This document shows positions 25,597 to 33,954 of a stretch of 64,000 nt of DNA, piece by piece. The notes beneath the pieces are model-generated. The model was not told the DNA's origin and searched no databases. It was given only the letters and a program-made list of their open reading frames with translations. This stretch comes from an uncultured bacterium (GTDB lineage: Bacteria; Actinomycetota; Coriobacteriia; Coriobacteriales; Coriobacteriaceae), in assembly GCA_905215525.1 (NCBI GenBank), contig CAJMQJ010000008.1, positions 62,001-126,000 of the forward strand, given 5' to 3'. Position numbers and translations under genes: made by a program. Position 1 is the stretch's first letter, and each line of letters begins with the position of its first letter.

Positions 25597-27340
25597 GGTG
25601 GACCATCTCCTTGGTAATTCGAACGACATCGGTGACCTCGCTCACCTGCGCAAAAGCGGGCGAGACGGAAGGTGCCAGACGGCGCGAGAGTTCAATAACC
25701 TGGGGAGGCTCCACGTAGGCACGCCGCATGAGATCGATGTTCGAGAATAGCTCGTGCGTGCGGCCGCGGTCGAGGATGTGACCGTCGGCCATTACTACGA
25801 TACGCTCGGCAAAGTCGGAAACAACTTCCATATCGTGGCAGACCATAATCACGGCGCAACCGCGCTCGGCCATGGTGCGCACCGTTTCCATGACGGTCAT
25901 GCACTCGCGGTAATCAAGGCCGCTCGTGGGCTCGTCGAGCACGACGATCTTGGGCTCAACCACTACGACGGAGGCAAGCGCCACCATTTGTCGCTGGCCG
26001 CGCGAAAGCGAGAAAGGTGCCTCATCGGCAGGCAGGCCAAAGCGGTCGATAACAAGTTGAGCACGACGCAGAGCCTCGGCGCGGTCCATGCCGCCAAGTT
26101 CCAGGCCAAAAGCGACCTCGTCGAGTACGGTATCCTTGCAGATCTGGCGGTCGGGGTTTTGGAAGAGCGTTGCGACCTCGCGGGCAATGCGGCTCGTGGG
26201 GACCGCGGCGGTATCCAGCCCCGTAACGCGCACGCTGCCCGAGGCGGGCTTAAGCAGGCCTGTGAGCAGCTTGGTGAGCGTGGTCTTGCCGGCACCGTTC
26301 TGGCCGACGATGCCCACGAGCTCGCCGGGATAGAGGGTCAGGTTGAGGTCGTGGACGGCGGCGCCGCCATTGGGATAGGCAAACTCAACATGGTCGAAGG
26401 TGAGCACGGGCTCGGCGTCCTTGGCGTGCGGGCGCAACGACGGTGCGTGCGGTGAGCCGGCGGGTGCCTGAATGTCGCTGCTTGCGTGTGCGGGGTCGAC
26501 GATGCCCGAAATCAGGCGCTCGGCCTCATCGACATCCAAGCAAGGGGTACCGCTTACCAGGCCATCGGCCTCGAGGCTATTGAAGATACGCGTGACGCGA
26601 GGGCAGTCGACGCCGATGGCACGGAGCTCGTCGGTATGCGCGAAGACCTCGTGTGGCTCGCCCTGCAGCGCGATTTCGCCATGGTTGAGCACGAGCACGC
26701 GGTTGCAGTACTCCGAGAGTAGGGCGACCTTTTGCTCAACGACGACGATGGTGATTCCAAGCGCGCGGTTTGCCTCACGCAGCGTCTCGAAGACCAACGT
26801 GGAGCTGGCGGGGTCGAGTGCCGCGGTGGGCTCGTCGAGAACCAAGACGCGCGGACGCATGGCGAGGATGGCAGCGATGGCCACCTTTTGCTTCTGTCCG
26901 CCCGAGAGGGTGGCGATCTCGCGGTCACGCAGGTCGCTGATGCCGACGGTCTCGAGCGTTTCACTCACGCGCCGCTCGATCTGGTCGTGGGGAACGCCAA
27001 AGTTCTCGAGGCCAAAGAGCATCTCGTCCTCGACGACCGAAGCGACCATCTGCGTGTCGATATCCTGCAGCACACTGCCGACGATTTGCGACACGTCGGT
27101 GAGCGAGGCTTCGCAGGTGTCGTGGCCGTCTACCATGACGGCCCCAAAGAACGTGCCGGTGTAGTGGTGGGGCACGGCACCCGACAGGCAGGCGGCAAGC
27201 GTGGACTTGCCGGCGCCCGAGGGCCCGATGATGCCGATGAAATCTCCCTTGTTCACGCTGAGCGAGATGTGGCTGAGCGCCTGCTCGGTCTGCGTGCCAT
27301 AGGAGAACGAGACATCGTCGACGTTGATGATCGTTTCCAT
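25589..27340 (-). CDS. ECF transporter ATPase, two ABC domains fused (A-A')
   Basis: Product of 583 aa with two complete ABC domains. Domain 1 (~1-250): Walker A GPSGAGKST, signature LSGGQKQKVA, Walker B VLVLDEPTAALD. Domain 2 (~310-560): Walker A GQNGAGKTT, LSRGQRQMVA, Walker B IVVLDEPTSGLD. It powers vitamin or amino-acid uptake with EcfT and an S component. ECF systems more often have two separate ATPases; a fused form is known. The operon order is S (27553-28125), this gene, then EcfT. The leader upstream of the S gene suggests control by tryptophan. Confidence 0.92.
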   Translation of the reverse strand: METIINVDDVSFSYGTQTEQALSHISLSVNKGDFIGIIGPSGAGKSTLAACLSGAVPHHYTGTFFGAVMVDGHDTCEASLTDVSQIVGSVLQDIDTQMVASVVEDEMLFGLENFGVPHDQIERRVSETLETVGISDLRDREIATLSGGQKQKVAIAAILAMRPRVLVLDEPTAALDPASSTLVFETLREANRALGITIVVVEQKVALLSEYCNRVLVLNHGEIALQGEPHEVFAHTDELRAIGVDCPRVTRIFNSLEADGLVSGTPCLDVDEAERLISGIVDPAHASSDIQAPAGSPHAPSLRPHAKDAEPVLTFDHVEFAYPNGGAAVHDLNLTLYPGELVGIVGQNGAGKTTLTKLLTGLLKPASGSVRVTGLDTAAVPTSRIAREVATLFQNPDRQICKDTVLDEVAFGLELGGMDRAEALRRAQLVIDRFGLPADEAPFSLSRGQRQMVALASVVVVEPKIVVLDEPTSGLDYRECMTVMETVRTMAERGCAVIMVCHDMEVVSDFAERIVVMADGHILDRGRTHELFSNIDLMRRAYVEPPQVIELSRRLAPSVSPAFAQVSEVTDVVRITKEMVHRG

Positions 27341-27360
27341 GGATACCTTTCATAGTCATC

Positions 27361-27400
27361 GGGGGCGTTCTTACATGACCAGTCGTTTAAGAACGTCCCC
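27361..27400. repeat. Hairpin within the ECF operon
   Basis: GGGGGCGTTCTT (27361-27372) pairs with AAGAACGTCCCC (27389-27400), one G-T pair. It lies between the ATPase gene and repeat family A copy 2. It may be an RNA processing or stability element or another dispersed repeat. Confidence 0.6.
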
Positions 27401-27445
27401 AAGAGTTAACTGTTTGGGACAGTCTTTGCCGGTGGAGCACGGAGA

Positions 27446-27546
27446 CGGCTTTACGAGGGGCCCCAGGTTGGCGCGAAAGAGGAGCGAAGCGTACTTGGGT
27501 ACGCGAGCGACGAATGAACGCCAAGATGGGGTGGCTCGTAAAGCCG
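27446..27546 (+). repeat. Structured intergenic repeat, family A copy 2
   Basis: Outer stem CGGCTTTACGAG (27446-27457)/CTCGTAAAGCCG (27535-27546), middle stem TTGGCG (27468-27473)/CGCCAA (27519-27524), apical hairpin GCGTAC-TTGG-GTACGC (27489-27504). The core GAAAGAGGAG and GAGCGACGA match copies 1 and 3, while both stems differ from them in sequence yet still pair. It sits inside the ECF operon, between the S gene and the ATPase gene. Confidence 0.85.
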
Positions 27547-27552
27547 AGTGGG

Positions 27553-28125
27553 TTAGTTGAGCCTAAGGGCCTTCTGGATGGGCAGGTAGAGGGCGCCGAC
27601 CAGAATGGCGTTAAAGACGGCGGTCATGGCGACGACGGGCAACATGGCGGCGGCGAGCTCGCCGACCACGCCGAGCATGGCCATCTTGATGACCATGAAG
27701 ATGGCGCCGGAGACAAAGGTGGTCAGGAAGGTTGCGACGATGGCGATGGCGGGCTTGACCTGACCGTTCTTGCCGGCGGCGTTGACGATGCCGGCCATGA
27801 GCATGGCGGCGATGCCCTCGGCGGCAAAATCGACGAACGGCGAAGTGGTGGTGATCTGGATCACGGCAGCCGAGATGAGGCCAATGACGAGCGCCTGGCC
27901 GATGTTGGGGCGAACGACCAGGATGGTGAGGCAGAAGGCCGAGATGATGAACTCGGGGCTGATCATGCCGCCCGAGATGCCCGAGATTGCCTTGCCGACG
28001 GTGAAGTTGAGGATGAAGCCGGCGGCGAGTAGGATGGCGAGCAGGACGAGGGCGCGGACATCGAGTTTGCCGCGATCGGCGGTATGGACGGTGCGGGGCT
28101 GGGTGGCGGTGGTGTTCTGAGACAT
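27553..28125 (-). CDS. ECF transporter substrate-binding (S) component, probable tryptophan transporter
   Basis: Integral membrane protein of 190 aa with about six hydrophobic segments and a hydrophilic N-terminus of ~25 residues. It has the small all-membrane build of ECF S components, resembling the TrpP group. It should bind substrate and associate with the fused ATPase and EcfT encoded downstream. The transcript begins with a 22-residue leader peptide containing three consecutive tryptophans followed by a terminator, so tryptophan is the likely substrate. ATG 28125 follows AAAGGATTTTCACC. Confidence 0.8.
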   Translation of the reverse strand: MSQNTTATQPRTVHTADRGKLDVRALVLLAILLAAGFILNFTVGKAISGISGGMISPEFIISAFCLTILVVRPNIGQALVIGLISAAVIQITTTSPFVDFAAEGIAAMLMAGIVNAAGKNGQVKPAIAIVATFLTTFVSGAIFMVIKMAMLGVVGELAAAMLPVVAMTAVFNAILVGALYLPIQKALRLN

Positions 28126-28202
28126 GGTGAAAATCCTTTCGGAAGGGGATTGCAAGAGAAAAGCGGAGGCGCGTGATGCGAATGCGATCGGGCTCGAGAT
28201 AG

Positions 28203-28231
28203 AAAAAGGCCCCCGGTCGAAACCGGAGGCC
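28203..28231 (-). terminator. Attenuator terminator in the ECF leader
   Basis: On the minus strand GGCCTCCGGT pairs with the ACCGGGGGCC segment around TTCG, then TTTTT (28207-28203). It lies between the Trp leader peptide and the S-component gene. Confidence 0.85.
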
Positions 28232-28269
28232 TTCCAATCACCTAGAGCGCAAAAACAGGCGTGAGGGAC

Positions 28270-28338
28270 TCACTGTCGACCGATCGTATTCGCATCACGC
28301 CACCACCAGTTGTTGAGAGGTTTCATCGTGTTCTTCAT
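28270..28338 (-). CDS. Tryptophan leader peptide (attenuation)
   Basis: A 22-codon frame whose middle reads NNWWWRD: three consecutive TGG codons (28308-28300) in so short a peptide are very unlikely by chance. AAGGAG (28352-28347) is the ribosome site, eight bases before ATG 28338. The stop is TGA at 28272-28270. A strong terminator follows 39 bases later. Slow translation at the Trp codons when Trp-tRNA is scarce would prevent terminator formation and switch on the transporter. Arrangement matches classical trp leaders; here it precedes a transporter. Confidence 0.85.
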   Translation of the reverse strand: MKNTMKPLNNWWWRDANTIGRQ

Positions 28339-28533
28339 GTTGGTGGCTCCTTTCGTGATGCCGTGGCGCGGTCGCACCTAGTTGCTGTTGCGCTGCACTA
28401 TAGCACAGCGAAGTGTGTGCGGGGAAATCTTTTTTAAAAAGATTTCAGGCGGGTTTCCCGTCGGTCAAAAGAGCGGGCTAAGCGGGCGAGGCTGCCATTG
28501 CTGCCTTGTCCGCTCAGCTAAGACATGAGGGCC

Positions 28534-30336
28534 TTAGGCCTTCTTGCGACGATAGATCACGTAGGCGCAGACACCGATGATGACGACGGCGCCAACGGCC
28601 ATGGCGGCCATGTTGTTGCCCTCGGACTTCTCCTCGGTGACCTCTTCCTCTTCGGCCTCGGGCTCGGCCACGTCCTCATCGGAAAGGGCCTCGTCGGCGT
28701 AGGTGATGGACTCGACCAGGCAGTCGTTGTCAGCATCGTAGTCACTCGGGACGAACTCCTCGGAGAAATCGCCCTCCTGGAGGTAGTCGCGCATCTCCTC
28801 GAGCATGGCCTTGCACTTAACATAGGTGTTCTTGGTTGCAGCCTTGCCGGCCTTGTTGGCCAGGGCGGTGCGGGCTTCGGTGCCTTCTTCGGCCTGCATG
28901 GCCTCGTCGACGGTCAGGTTCTGCTCGATGAGCTCCTTCTGCAGGGCGTCGAGATAGGCGCGGACGCCGGTGGCGCAGTGGTCGCGGTTCTCATAGGCGA
29001 GCGTGTTGATGTCCATGAGGACGTAGTTGATGGAGTTCTTGGGCTCCTCGTTGTTCACGACGTCTTCCTCTTCGCAGTGATCGAAGGAGACATCCTGATC
29101 GCTGAAGTAGGGGCTGACCTCGGTGAGCAGTGCGGAATAGAGGGGGATAGCGACGGAGAACTCGGCGTTGGAGAGCATCTCCCACTGGATGGTCGCGATC
29201 TCGGGGTCCATGCCGTGACGGATCTGGAAGGTGTGGATTTCGGTGTTGCGGTTGGAGCCGATGGCATACGCGCCGTCGGTGTTGGCGTTGAGGCCGGCGA
29301 CATTCTCGCCGCGAGCGGCGAAGGAACGAATCATCTCAAAGGTGTTCCAGTCGGACTTGCCGGGCGTAAAGAACAGCGGCTGCATTTCGTGGACCAGGGC
29401 GCCGGTCGTCGCGCGAGCGTCTTCGCGCTCGTCCTTGACGATCTTGTAGTCGGTGCCCTCAGCAAGCGGAGCCATGAAGTAATCGCGGCCCTGGATATAG
29501 CGCGACCACTGGTGCATGCCGGCCTCGCCAATCTCCTCGCCGTAGGTCTTGGCGACGTCGAACTTGCCGTCGGTGTACTCGGCAAAGCCCTTCTCCTTAG
29601 GCATAGACTCGATGCCCTCGGAGTGGAGGCAGTTCTCGGTGTCGTCGAGGTCGACGTCATAGGTGAGGTTGCCGATGTTGGGGTTGAGCGAGGCGATATC
29701 GTCAGTGAGCCTCATGGCGATCCACTGATGGCCGGAAAGCGCTGCAAACAACCAGGTCTCGTTGTTGTCGGCAATGATGATCTGGTCGTTGGAGCAGACG
29801 CCCTGCTCGTCAATCAGGCTGCCGAGGAGCTCGACACCCTCGCGGGCCGTGGCACTCTCGCCCAGAATGACGCTGGCGTAGTTGTATTCGCCAATGCCAG
29901 TCTCCTCGGTGATGGGGTCGGCCTCTTCGGCCTTCTCGTTATAGGAGGTGCTCAACGTGGCAGAGCAGGAGACACCCTTCTCGTTGATGCCTGCCTCGGA
30001 ATATGCGTCGTAGCGATCTTCCCACTGCGAGGGGTTGTCGCGAACGAAGGTGTAGCGGTAGGTTGCGCCCTTGGACTTGTACTCAAAACCGGACTCGACC
30101 GAGGTGTACTCGTTGCCGTCCTTGTGTGCGGGCTCAATGCCAAAGTGCTTGATGTAGCGCGGACCGAAGTCCTCGGAACGGCCGTAGTACGTGTTGCCGT
30201 CTGCCGTGAGCTTGCTGCCCATGTAGATCTGGGTGCAGGCGAGTGCCGAAGTCGGCATGGCCATGATAGCCGCTGCTCCAAACGCAAGGCCGCAGCCGAG
30301 CTTCTTGAGCGTGTTGACAGGATGAGTAAACCTCAT
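28534..30336 (-). CDS. C69-family dipeptidase, secreted and C-terminally anchored
   Basis: Product of 600 aa. A signal peptide (CGLAFGAAAIMAMPTSALA) ends directly before CTQIYMGSK, putting the Ntn-type catalytic cysteine at the mature N-terminus, as in family C69 (PepD-like) dipeptidases. GNTYYGRSEDFGP and DNNETWLFAALSG are also family motifs. An acidic stretch (~545-570) is followed by one membrane helix (AMAVGAVVIIGVCAYVIY) and RRKK, so it is probably anchored on the outside. No LPXTG motif. ATG 30336 has GGGAGG upstream. CGATGAACGGATA at 30470 resembles the arcA boxes. Confidence 0.85.
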   Translation of the reverse strand: MRFTHPVNTLKKLGCGLAFGAAAIMAMPTSALACTQIYMGSKLTADGNTYYGRSEDFGPRYIKHFGIEPAHKDGNEYTSVESGFEYKSKGATYRYTFVRDNPSQWEDRYDAYSEAGINEKGVSCSATLSTSYNEKAEEADPITEETGIGEYNYASVILGESATAREGVELLGSLIDEQGVCSNDQIIIADNNETWLFAALSGHQWIAMRLTDDIASLNPNIGNLTYDVDLDDTENCLHSEGIESMPKEKGFAEYTDGKFDVAKTYGEEIGEAGMHQWSRYIQGRDYFMAPLAEGTDYKIVKDEREDARATTGALVHEMQPLFFTPGKSDWNTFEMIRSFAARGENVAGLNANTDGAYAIGSNRNTEIHTFQIRHGMDPEIATIQWEMLSNAEFSVAIPLYSALLTEVSPYFSDQDVSFDHCEEEDVVNNEEPKNSINYVLMDINTLAYENRDHCATGVRAYLDALQKELIEQNLTVDEAMQAEEGTEARTALANKAGKAATKNTYVKCKAMLEEMRDYLQEGDFSEEFVPSDYDADNDCLVESITYADEALSDEDVAEPEAEEEEVTEEKSEGNNMAAMAVGAVVIIGVCAYVIYRRKKA

Positions 30337-30556
30337 AATCCCTCCCAACTGTTGAAACCCCGCGAAACCGTACGGAGTTTCAGCTAATAAATACATCTAC
30401 TAGCCTAAAGGAAGTGTAAAGAGTATTCACTCGACAACAGCCTTTGCTCGATGAGCGTGAAGAAATATACGATGAACGGATAATAATACTCATTTTATGG
30501 CTTTAGTTAAATAAAGGCGCCCTGCATTTACTGTAGCTGAATAAAGCATTAGACGG

Positions 30557-30612
30557 CGGTCAAAAAGAAAACTCTCCCGCTGTTTAGGATTTGCATAAAC
30601 AGCGGGAGAGTC
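30557..30612 (-). terminator. Terminator after the lipid kinase and 30-aa membrane protein
   Basis: On the minus strand ACTCTCCCGCTGTTT pairs with AAACAGCGGGAGAGT, followed by TTTCTTTTTG. It ends the transcript coming from 31664. Confidence 0.85.
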
Positions 30613-30644
30613 GATAACTGGATGAATATCATACCAATGTGGAT

Positions 30645-30737
30645 TTACTTCTTTCGGCGGTGAATCACGTTGATGGCGTAACCGACGAGCATGGCCAAGA
30701 CGATGACAATAAAGCCGATCAGGGGATTGTCGTTCAT
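30645..30737 (-). CDS. 30-residue single-span membrane protein
   Basis: A 30-codon frame with AGGAGG six bases before ATG 30737. The product is MNDNPLIGF followed by a hydrophobic segment of about 17 residues (IVIVLAMLVGYAINVI) and ends HRRKK, the usual inside-positive pattern. It starts 10 bases after the lipid kinase stop and is followed by a strong terminator, so it is the last gene of that transcript. Function unknown; such proteins often bind and tune a membrane enzyme. Confidence 0.65.
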   Translation of the reverse strand: MNDNPLIGFIVIVLAMLVGYAINVIHRRKK

Positions 30738-30746
30738 GGGGTCCTC

Positions 30747-31664
30747 CTATTTTCCGAGTGGGGAGAATTCGTCGACGATGAGGTCGAGGCATTGCGGAAG
30801 TGCGCGGGCTCCAAAGACGCCCGAGTTGCTGGAGATGATTTCGCCATCGAACTGCATGCCCAGCGACGGGGTGCAGGTGATCTTGGCTTCTTTGGTCTGG
30901 ATGATCTTGAACTGCGGACGGCCGAGCACCTTGCCGGCGGGGTCAAGCGCAGCGGTGATCACAGTAGGCAGCAGCTGAACGGTGCGCACGGGTTCGATGA
31001 CCGCGATGTCGACCATGCCGTCGTTCATGCGGCAATCGGGGAACAGGTTGATGTCGTTTTGGATAACCGAGGTGTTGCCGGCCATGCAGCAGATGCCATC
31101 GAGCTCCTCGACAATGCCGTCATGCTCAATCGTAAAGTGCGCCACCGTGGGGTTGGGTGTGGCGAGCGCCGACAGGAAATAGGCGATCTCGCCGATATCG
31201 TTTTTGGTGGGGGCGGCCTTCATCATGATCTCGGCGTCGAAGCCCGAGCCGGCGATGATGATAAAGCCGTGGCGCTTCTCGTTGCCGTTCTCGTCGAGCC
31301 AAAAGAGTTCGCCCATGTCCACTTTGACCGTGCGACCGGCGCGGCAAGCCTTGGCAAGCGCCGCTGCCTCGGGGGCATTACCGATGTTGTTAAAGAACAG
31401 GCAGGCCGTGCCGGAGGGGAAGACGAGCGTGGGGACACCGCATCCGCGCATCTGGTCGAGCACGTTGGAGACGGTACCGTCGCCGCCCGAAATCACCACG
31501 CGATCAAACTCGCGCACGTCTGCCACGGCGTCCTCGGGCTCCATGCCATCGCCGATAAAACGCATCACGACCTCGTCGCCGCCTTGCGCGAGGGCGTGCG
31601 TGAACGCGTAGATTTCATCTGAGCTGGGGCCCGATGCCGGGTTGTGGATGATAAGGCAGCGCAT
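30747..31664 (-). CDS. Diacylglycerol kinase-family lipid kinase
   Basis: Product of 305 aa. The nucleotide-binding motif of the DAGK catalytic domain is VISGGDGTVSNVL (~residue 60), then FPSGTACLFFNN. The C-terminal beta-rich half fits YegS/DgkB-type kinases, ending near MQFDGE. It phosphorylates diacylglycerol or a related lipid at the membrane. It is co-transcribed with the 30-aa membrane protein. Start at 31664 has no strong ribosome site; GGAACG upstream is weak. Confidence 0.88.
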   Translation of the reverse strand: MRCLIIHNPASGPSSDEIYAFTHALAQGGDEVVMRFIGDGMEPEDAVADVREFDRVVISGGDGTVSNVLDQMRGCGVPTLVFPSGTACLFFNNIGNAPEAAALAKACRAGRTVKVDMGELFWLDENGNEKRHGFIIIAGSGFDAEIMMKAAPTKNDIGEIAYFLSALATPNPTVAHFTIEHDGIVEELDGICCMAGNTSVIQNDINLFPDCRMNDGMVDIAVIEPVRTVQLLPTVITAALDPAGKVLGRPQFKIIQTKEAKITCTPSLGMQFDGEIISSNSGVFGARALPQCLDLIVDEFSPLGK

Positions 31665-31762
31665 ACTTACGTTCCCGTTCTGTGACTAACCGAGTATAGT
31701 TGTAAGGCAATGCCGATATCCTACCCGTGTTTTTCGGGCCTAACCTTATTCGATGGGTTGAT

Positions 31763-32896
31763 ATGTACATTTCCACACATCAGGCTCTACTCGACTTTTG
31801 TCAGCGCGCCCGTGAGTTTGACGCGATTGCCGTCGATACCGAGTTTTTGCGCGAGCGCACGTTCCATCCGCGCCTGTGCCTGGTCCAGATTGCCACTCCT
31901 GCCGAGAGCGTCGCGGTTGATCCGCTGGTGATCGACGACCTGTCTCCCTTGGCCGAACTCATGGCCGACGAGAGCGTGACCAAGGTGTTCCATGCTTGCT
32001 CGCAGGACATGGAAGTTATGCTTCATACCGTAGGCGTGCTGCCGCGTCCGATTTTTGACACGCAGGTGGCCGCCGCCTTTTTGGGCGAGCGCCAGCAGAT
32101 TTCCTACGGCGCGCTCGTGCAGACGTTTTGCGGCGTCTCGCTGCCCAAGACCGAGTCGCTGACCGACTGGTCGCGTCGCCCGCTGACCGATAAGCAGATT
32201 GAGTACGCGATCGATGACGTCAAGTACCTGATCGTCGCCTATACCGAGATGATGAGCCGCCTGCGCGAGCTGGGCCGCGTGGACTGGGTGCTCGACGAGC
32301 TTCGCCCGCTGGCTGACGAGTCGCACTATCGCGCCGATCGCCACGAGGCGTTCCGTAAGGTCAAACGCATCAATTCGTGCAGCCGTCACCAGTTGGGCAT
32401 CGCGCGCGAGCTCGCCGCCTGGCGCGAGGATCGCGCCGAGCGCCGTAACATCCCGCGCAAGTGGGTCATGTCCGATGACACGCTGCTTGCACTCGTTAAG
32501 CGCAATCCCGTGCGCGTTGAGGAGTTCCGTAGCATTCGCGGTACCGATCAGCTGGGGGAGCGCGACGTGGACGGTGCGCTCATGGCCATCAAGCGCGGTG
32601 CGAGCTGCCCGCACGATCGCCTGCCGCTCATGTTGCGTGGGCATCGCCAGATTTCGCCGGAGCTGGAGAGCGTGACCGACCTCATGTACGCGCTCATCCG
32701 CCTGGTTGCCGAACGCTCGGGAGTGGCGACCTCGGTCATTGCCTCGCGCGATGACCTGGCTGACTACATTGAGCATCCCGAGCAGAGCCCCCTGCGTGAA
32801 GGCTGGCGTTTTGAGCTTGTGGGCTCGCGTCTGGACGATCTGCTTTCCGGCAATATGGGGCTCACCGTGAAGGACGGAAAGATTGAGTTGTTATAG
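31763..32896 (+). CDS. rnd: Ribonuclease D
   Basis: Product of 377 aa. The DEDD exonuclease motifs are FDAIAVDTEFLRERTF (Exo I), VFHACSQDMEVM (Exo II) and the Y/D segment YAIDDVKYLIVAY (Exo III). One or two HRDC domains follow. It trims the 3' ends of tRNA and other stable RNA precursors. ATG 31763 is chosen because family members start just before the first beta strand; a -10-like TATAGT lies near 31695. The gene ends just before a family A repeat. Confidence 0.92.
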   Translation: MYISTHQALLDFCQRAREFDAIAVDTEFLRERTFHPRLCLVQIATPAESVAVDPLVIDDLSPLAELMADESVTKVFHACSQDMEVMLHTVGVLPRPIFDTQVAAAFLGERQQISYGALVQTFCGVSLPKTESLTDWSRRPLTDKQIEYAIDDVKYLIVAYTEMMSRLRELGRVDWVLDELRPLADESHYRADRHEAFRKVKRINSCSRHQLGIARELAAWREDRAERRNIPRKWVMSDDTLLALVKRNPVRVEEFRSIRGTDQLGERDVDGALMAIKRGASCPHDRLPLMLRGHRQISPELESVTDLMYALIRLVAERSGVATSVIASRDDLADYIEHPEQSPLREGWRFELVGSRLDDLLSGNMGLTVKDGKIELL

Positions 32897-32903
32897 GTAT
32901 ATA

Positions 32904-33049
32904 GTTACGCGGTTTTACCAAACCGCGTAACAGCTCGACGCTGCAGACGGCCGAGAGCGGCAATCTGACGTTCAATCGTCGCTCGCGTACCAAAGTACGC
33001 GTCGCTTCTCTTTCACGTCACCTTGCTCGCTCTCGGCCGTTTTCGCTGA
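32904..33049 (-). repeat. Structured intergenic repeat, family A copy 3
   Basis: Inverted relative to copies 1 and 2. Outer stem ACGGCCGAGAGCG (32947-32959)/CGCTCTCGGCCGT (33028-33040), middle stem TGACGT (32966-32971)/ACGTCA (33015-33020), apical hairpin GCGTAC-CAAA-GTACGC (32985-33000), tail hairpin GTTACGCGG/CCGCGTAAC (32904-32931). Apart from the stems, the core and tail match copy 1, including GCGTCGA; the extra hairpin of copy 1 is missing. Confidence 0.85.
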
Positions 33050-33134
33050 CATTGCCAAAACATCGATGTTGATTTGCCTGCTGGGCGAGTGGGTAGAATG
33101 CCTCCAACGTGTAACTCGATTTGGAGGAATTCGC

Positions 33135-33839
33135 ATGCCCTATTACTATGGATATGGCTTTGGCATCGACCCGCTGTACCTGCTGGTTGTTCTTGTCTGC
33201 ACGGTGCTTGGCCTTGCTGCGCAGAGCTATATCAATTCGACGTACAAGACGTGGTCCAAGGTTCGCTCGGACGGCGACACGGGTGCCACGGTCGCTCGCC
33301 GCATGCTCGACGCCAACGGTTGCAACGCCGTGGGTATCAAGGGCGTCGCCGGTGAGCTCACCGACCATTACAACCCGCAGGACAATAACCTGTATCTGTC
33401 GGATTCCAACCGTTCGGGCGGCTCGGTCGCAAGCGTTGCTGTCGCTTGTCACGAGGCAGGCCATGCCGCGCAGCGTCAAAGCGGCTATGCCATGATGAAG
33501 GTACGCACCGCCCTCGTGCCGGTCGTCAACTTTACCCAGAACACTTGGACCATCGTGCTGCTCATGGGCCTGTTTATGAACATCGCGGGACTCACGACCC
33601 TCGCACTGATCTTCTTCTCGTTTAGCGTGCTGTTCCAACTGGTTACGCTACCGGTCGAGATTGATGCCAGCCGACGTGCCGTGGCGTATATTGAGCAGTC
33701 GGGTATGAGCTCCCAGCAGGTCAACGGTGCCAAGAAGGTGCTGACGGCCGCCGCGCTTACCTATGTGGCTGCGGCGCTCACCTCGATTATTCAGCTGCTC
33801 TATCTTATGGCTCGATACAACAGAAACTCCAACCGATAA
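33135..33839 (+). CDS. Membrane zinc metallopeptidase, YugP family
   Basis: Product of 234 aa. The zinc motif HEAGH is at about residue 112 (AVACHEAGHAAQRQSGYA). Membrane segments are at ~10-30, 128-175 and ~200-225. The N-terminal tyrosine/glycine-rich stretch PYYYGYGFG is typical of the family. It probably cleaves membrane or misfolded proteins; substrates are unknown. ATG 33135 follows TTGGAGGA; a -10-like TAGAAT lies at about 33096. Confidence 0.88.
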   Translation: MPYYYGYGFGIDPLYLLVVLVCTVLGLAAQSYINSTYKTWSKVRSDGDTGATVARRMLDANGCNAVGIKGVAGELTDHYNPQDNNLYLSDSNRSGGSVASVAVACHEAGHAAQRQSGYAMMKVRTALVPVVNFTQNTWTIVLLMGLFMNIAGLTTLALIFFSFSVLFQLVTLPVEIDASRRAVAYIEQSGMSSQQVNGAKKVLTAAALTYVAAALTSIIQLLYLMARYNRNSNR

Positions 33840-33954
33840 CAAATGGGACAGGCAGGCGCCGCGGGGATTCGTGTCCTCGCGGCGCTGTACTATGTGTTGG
33901 ACTTGAATTTGCGCAGGGCCGGAGCCCTTGTGCACGATGACGAAAGGAGGCTGC

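Noticed and set aside
28525..30387. 620-codon plus-strand frame opposite the C69 dipeptidase
   Set aside because: It is a shadow of the G+C-rich codons; the minus strand encodes a signal peptide and C69 motifs.
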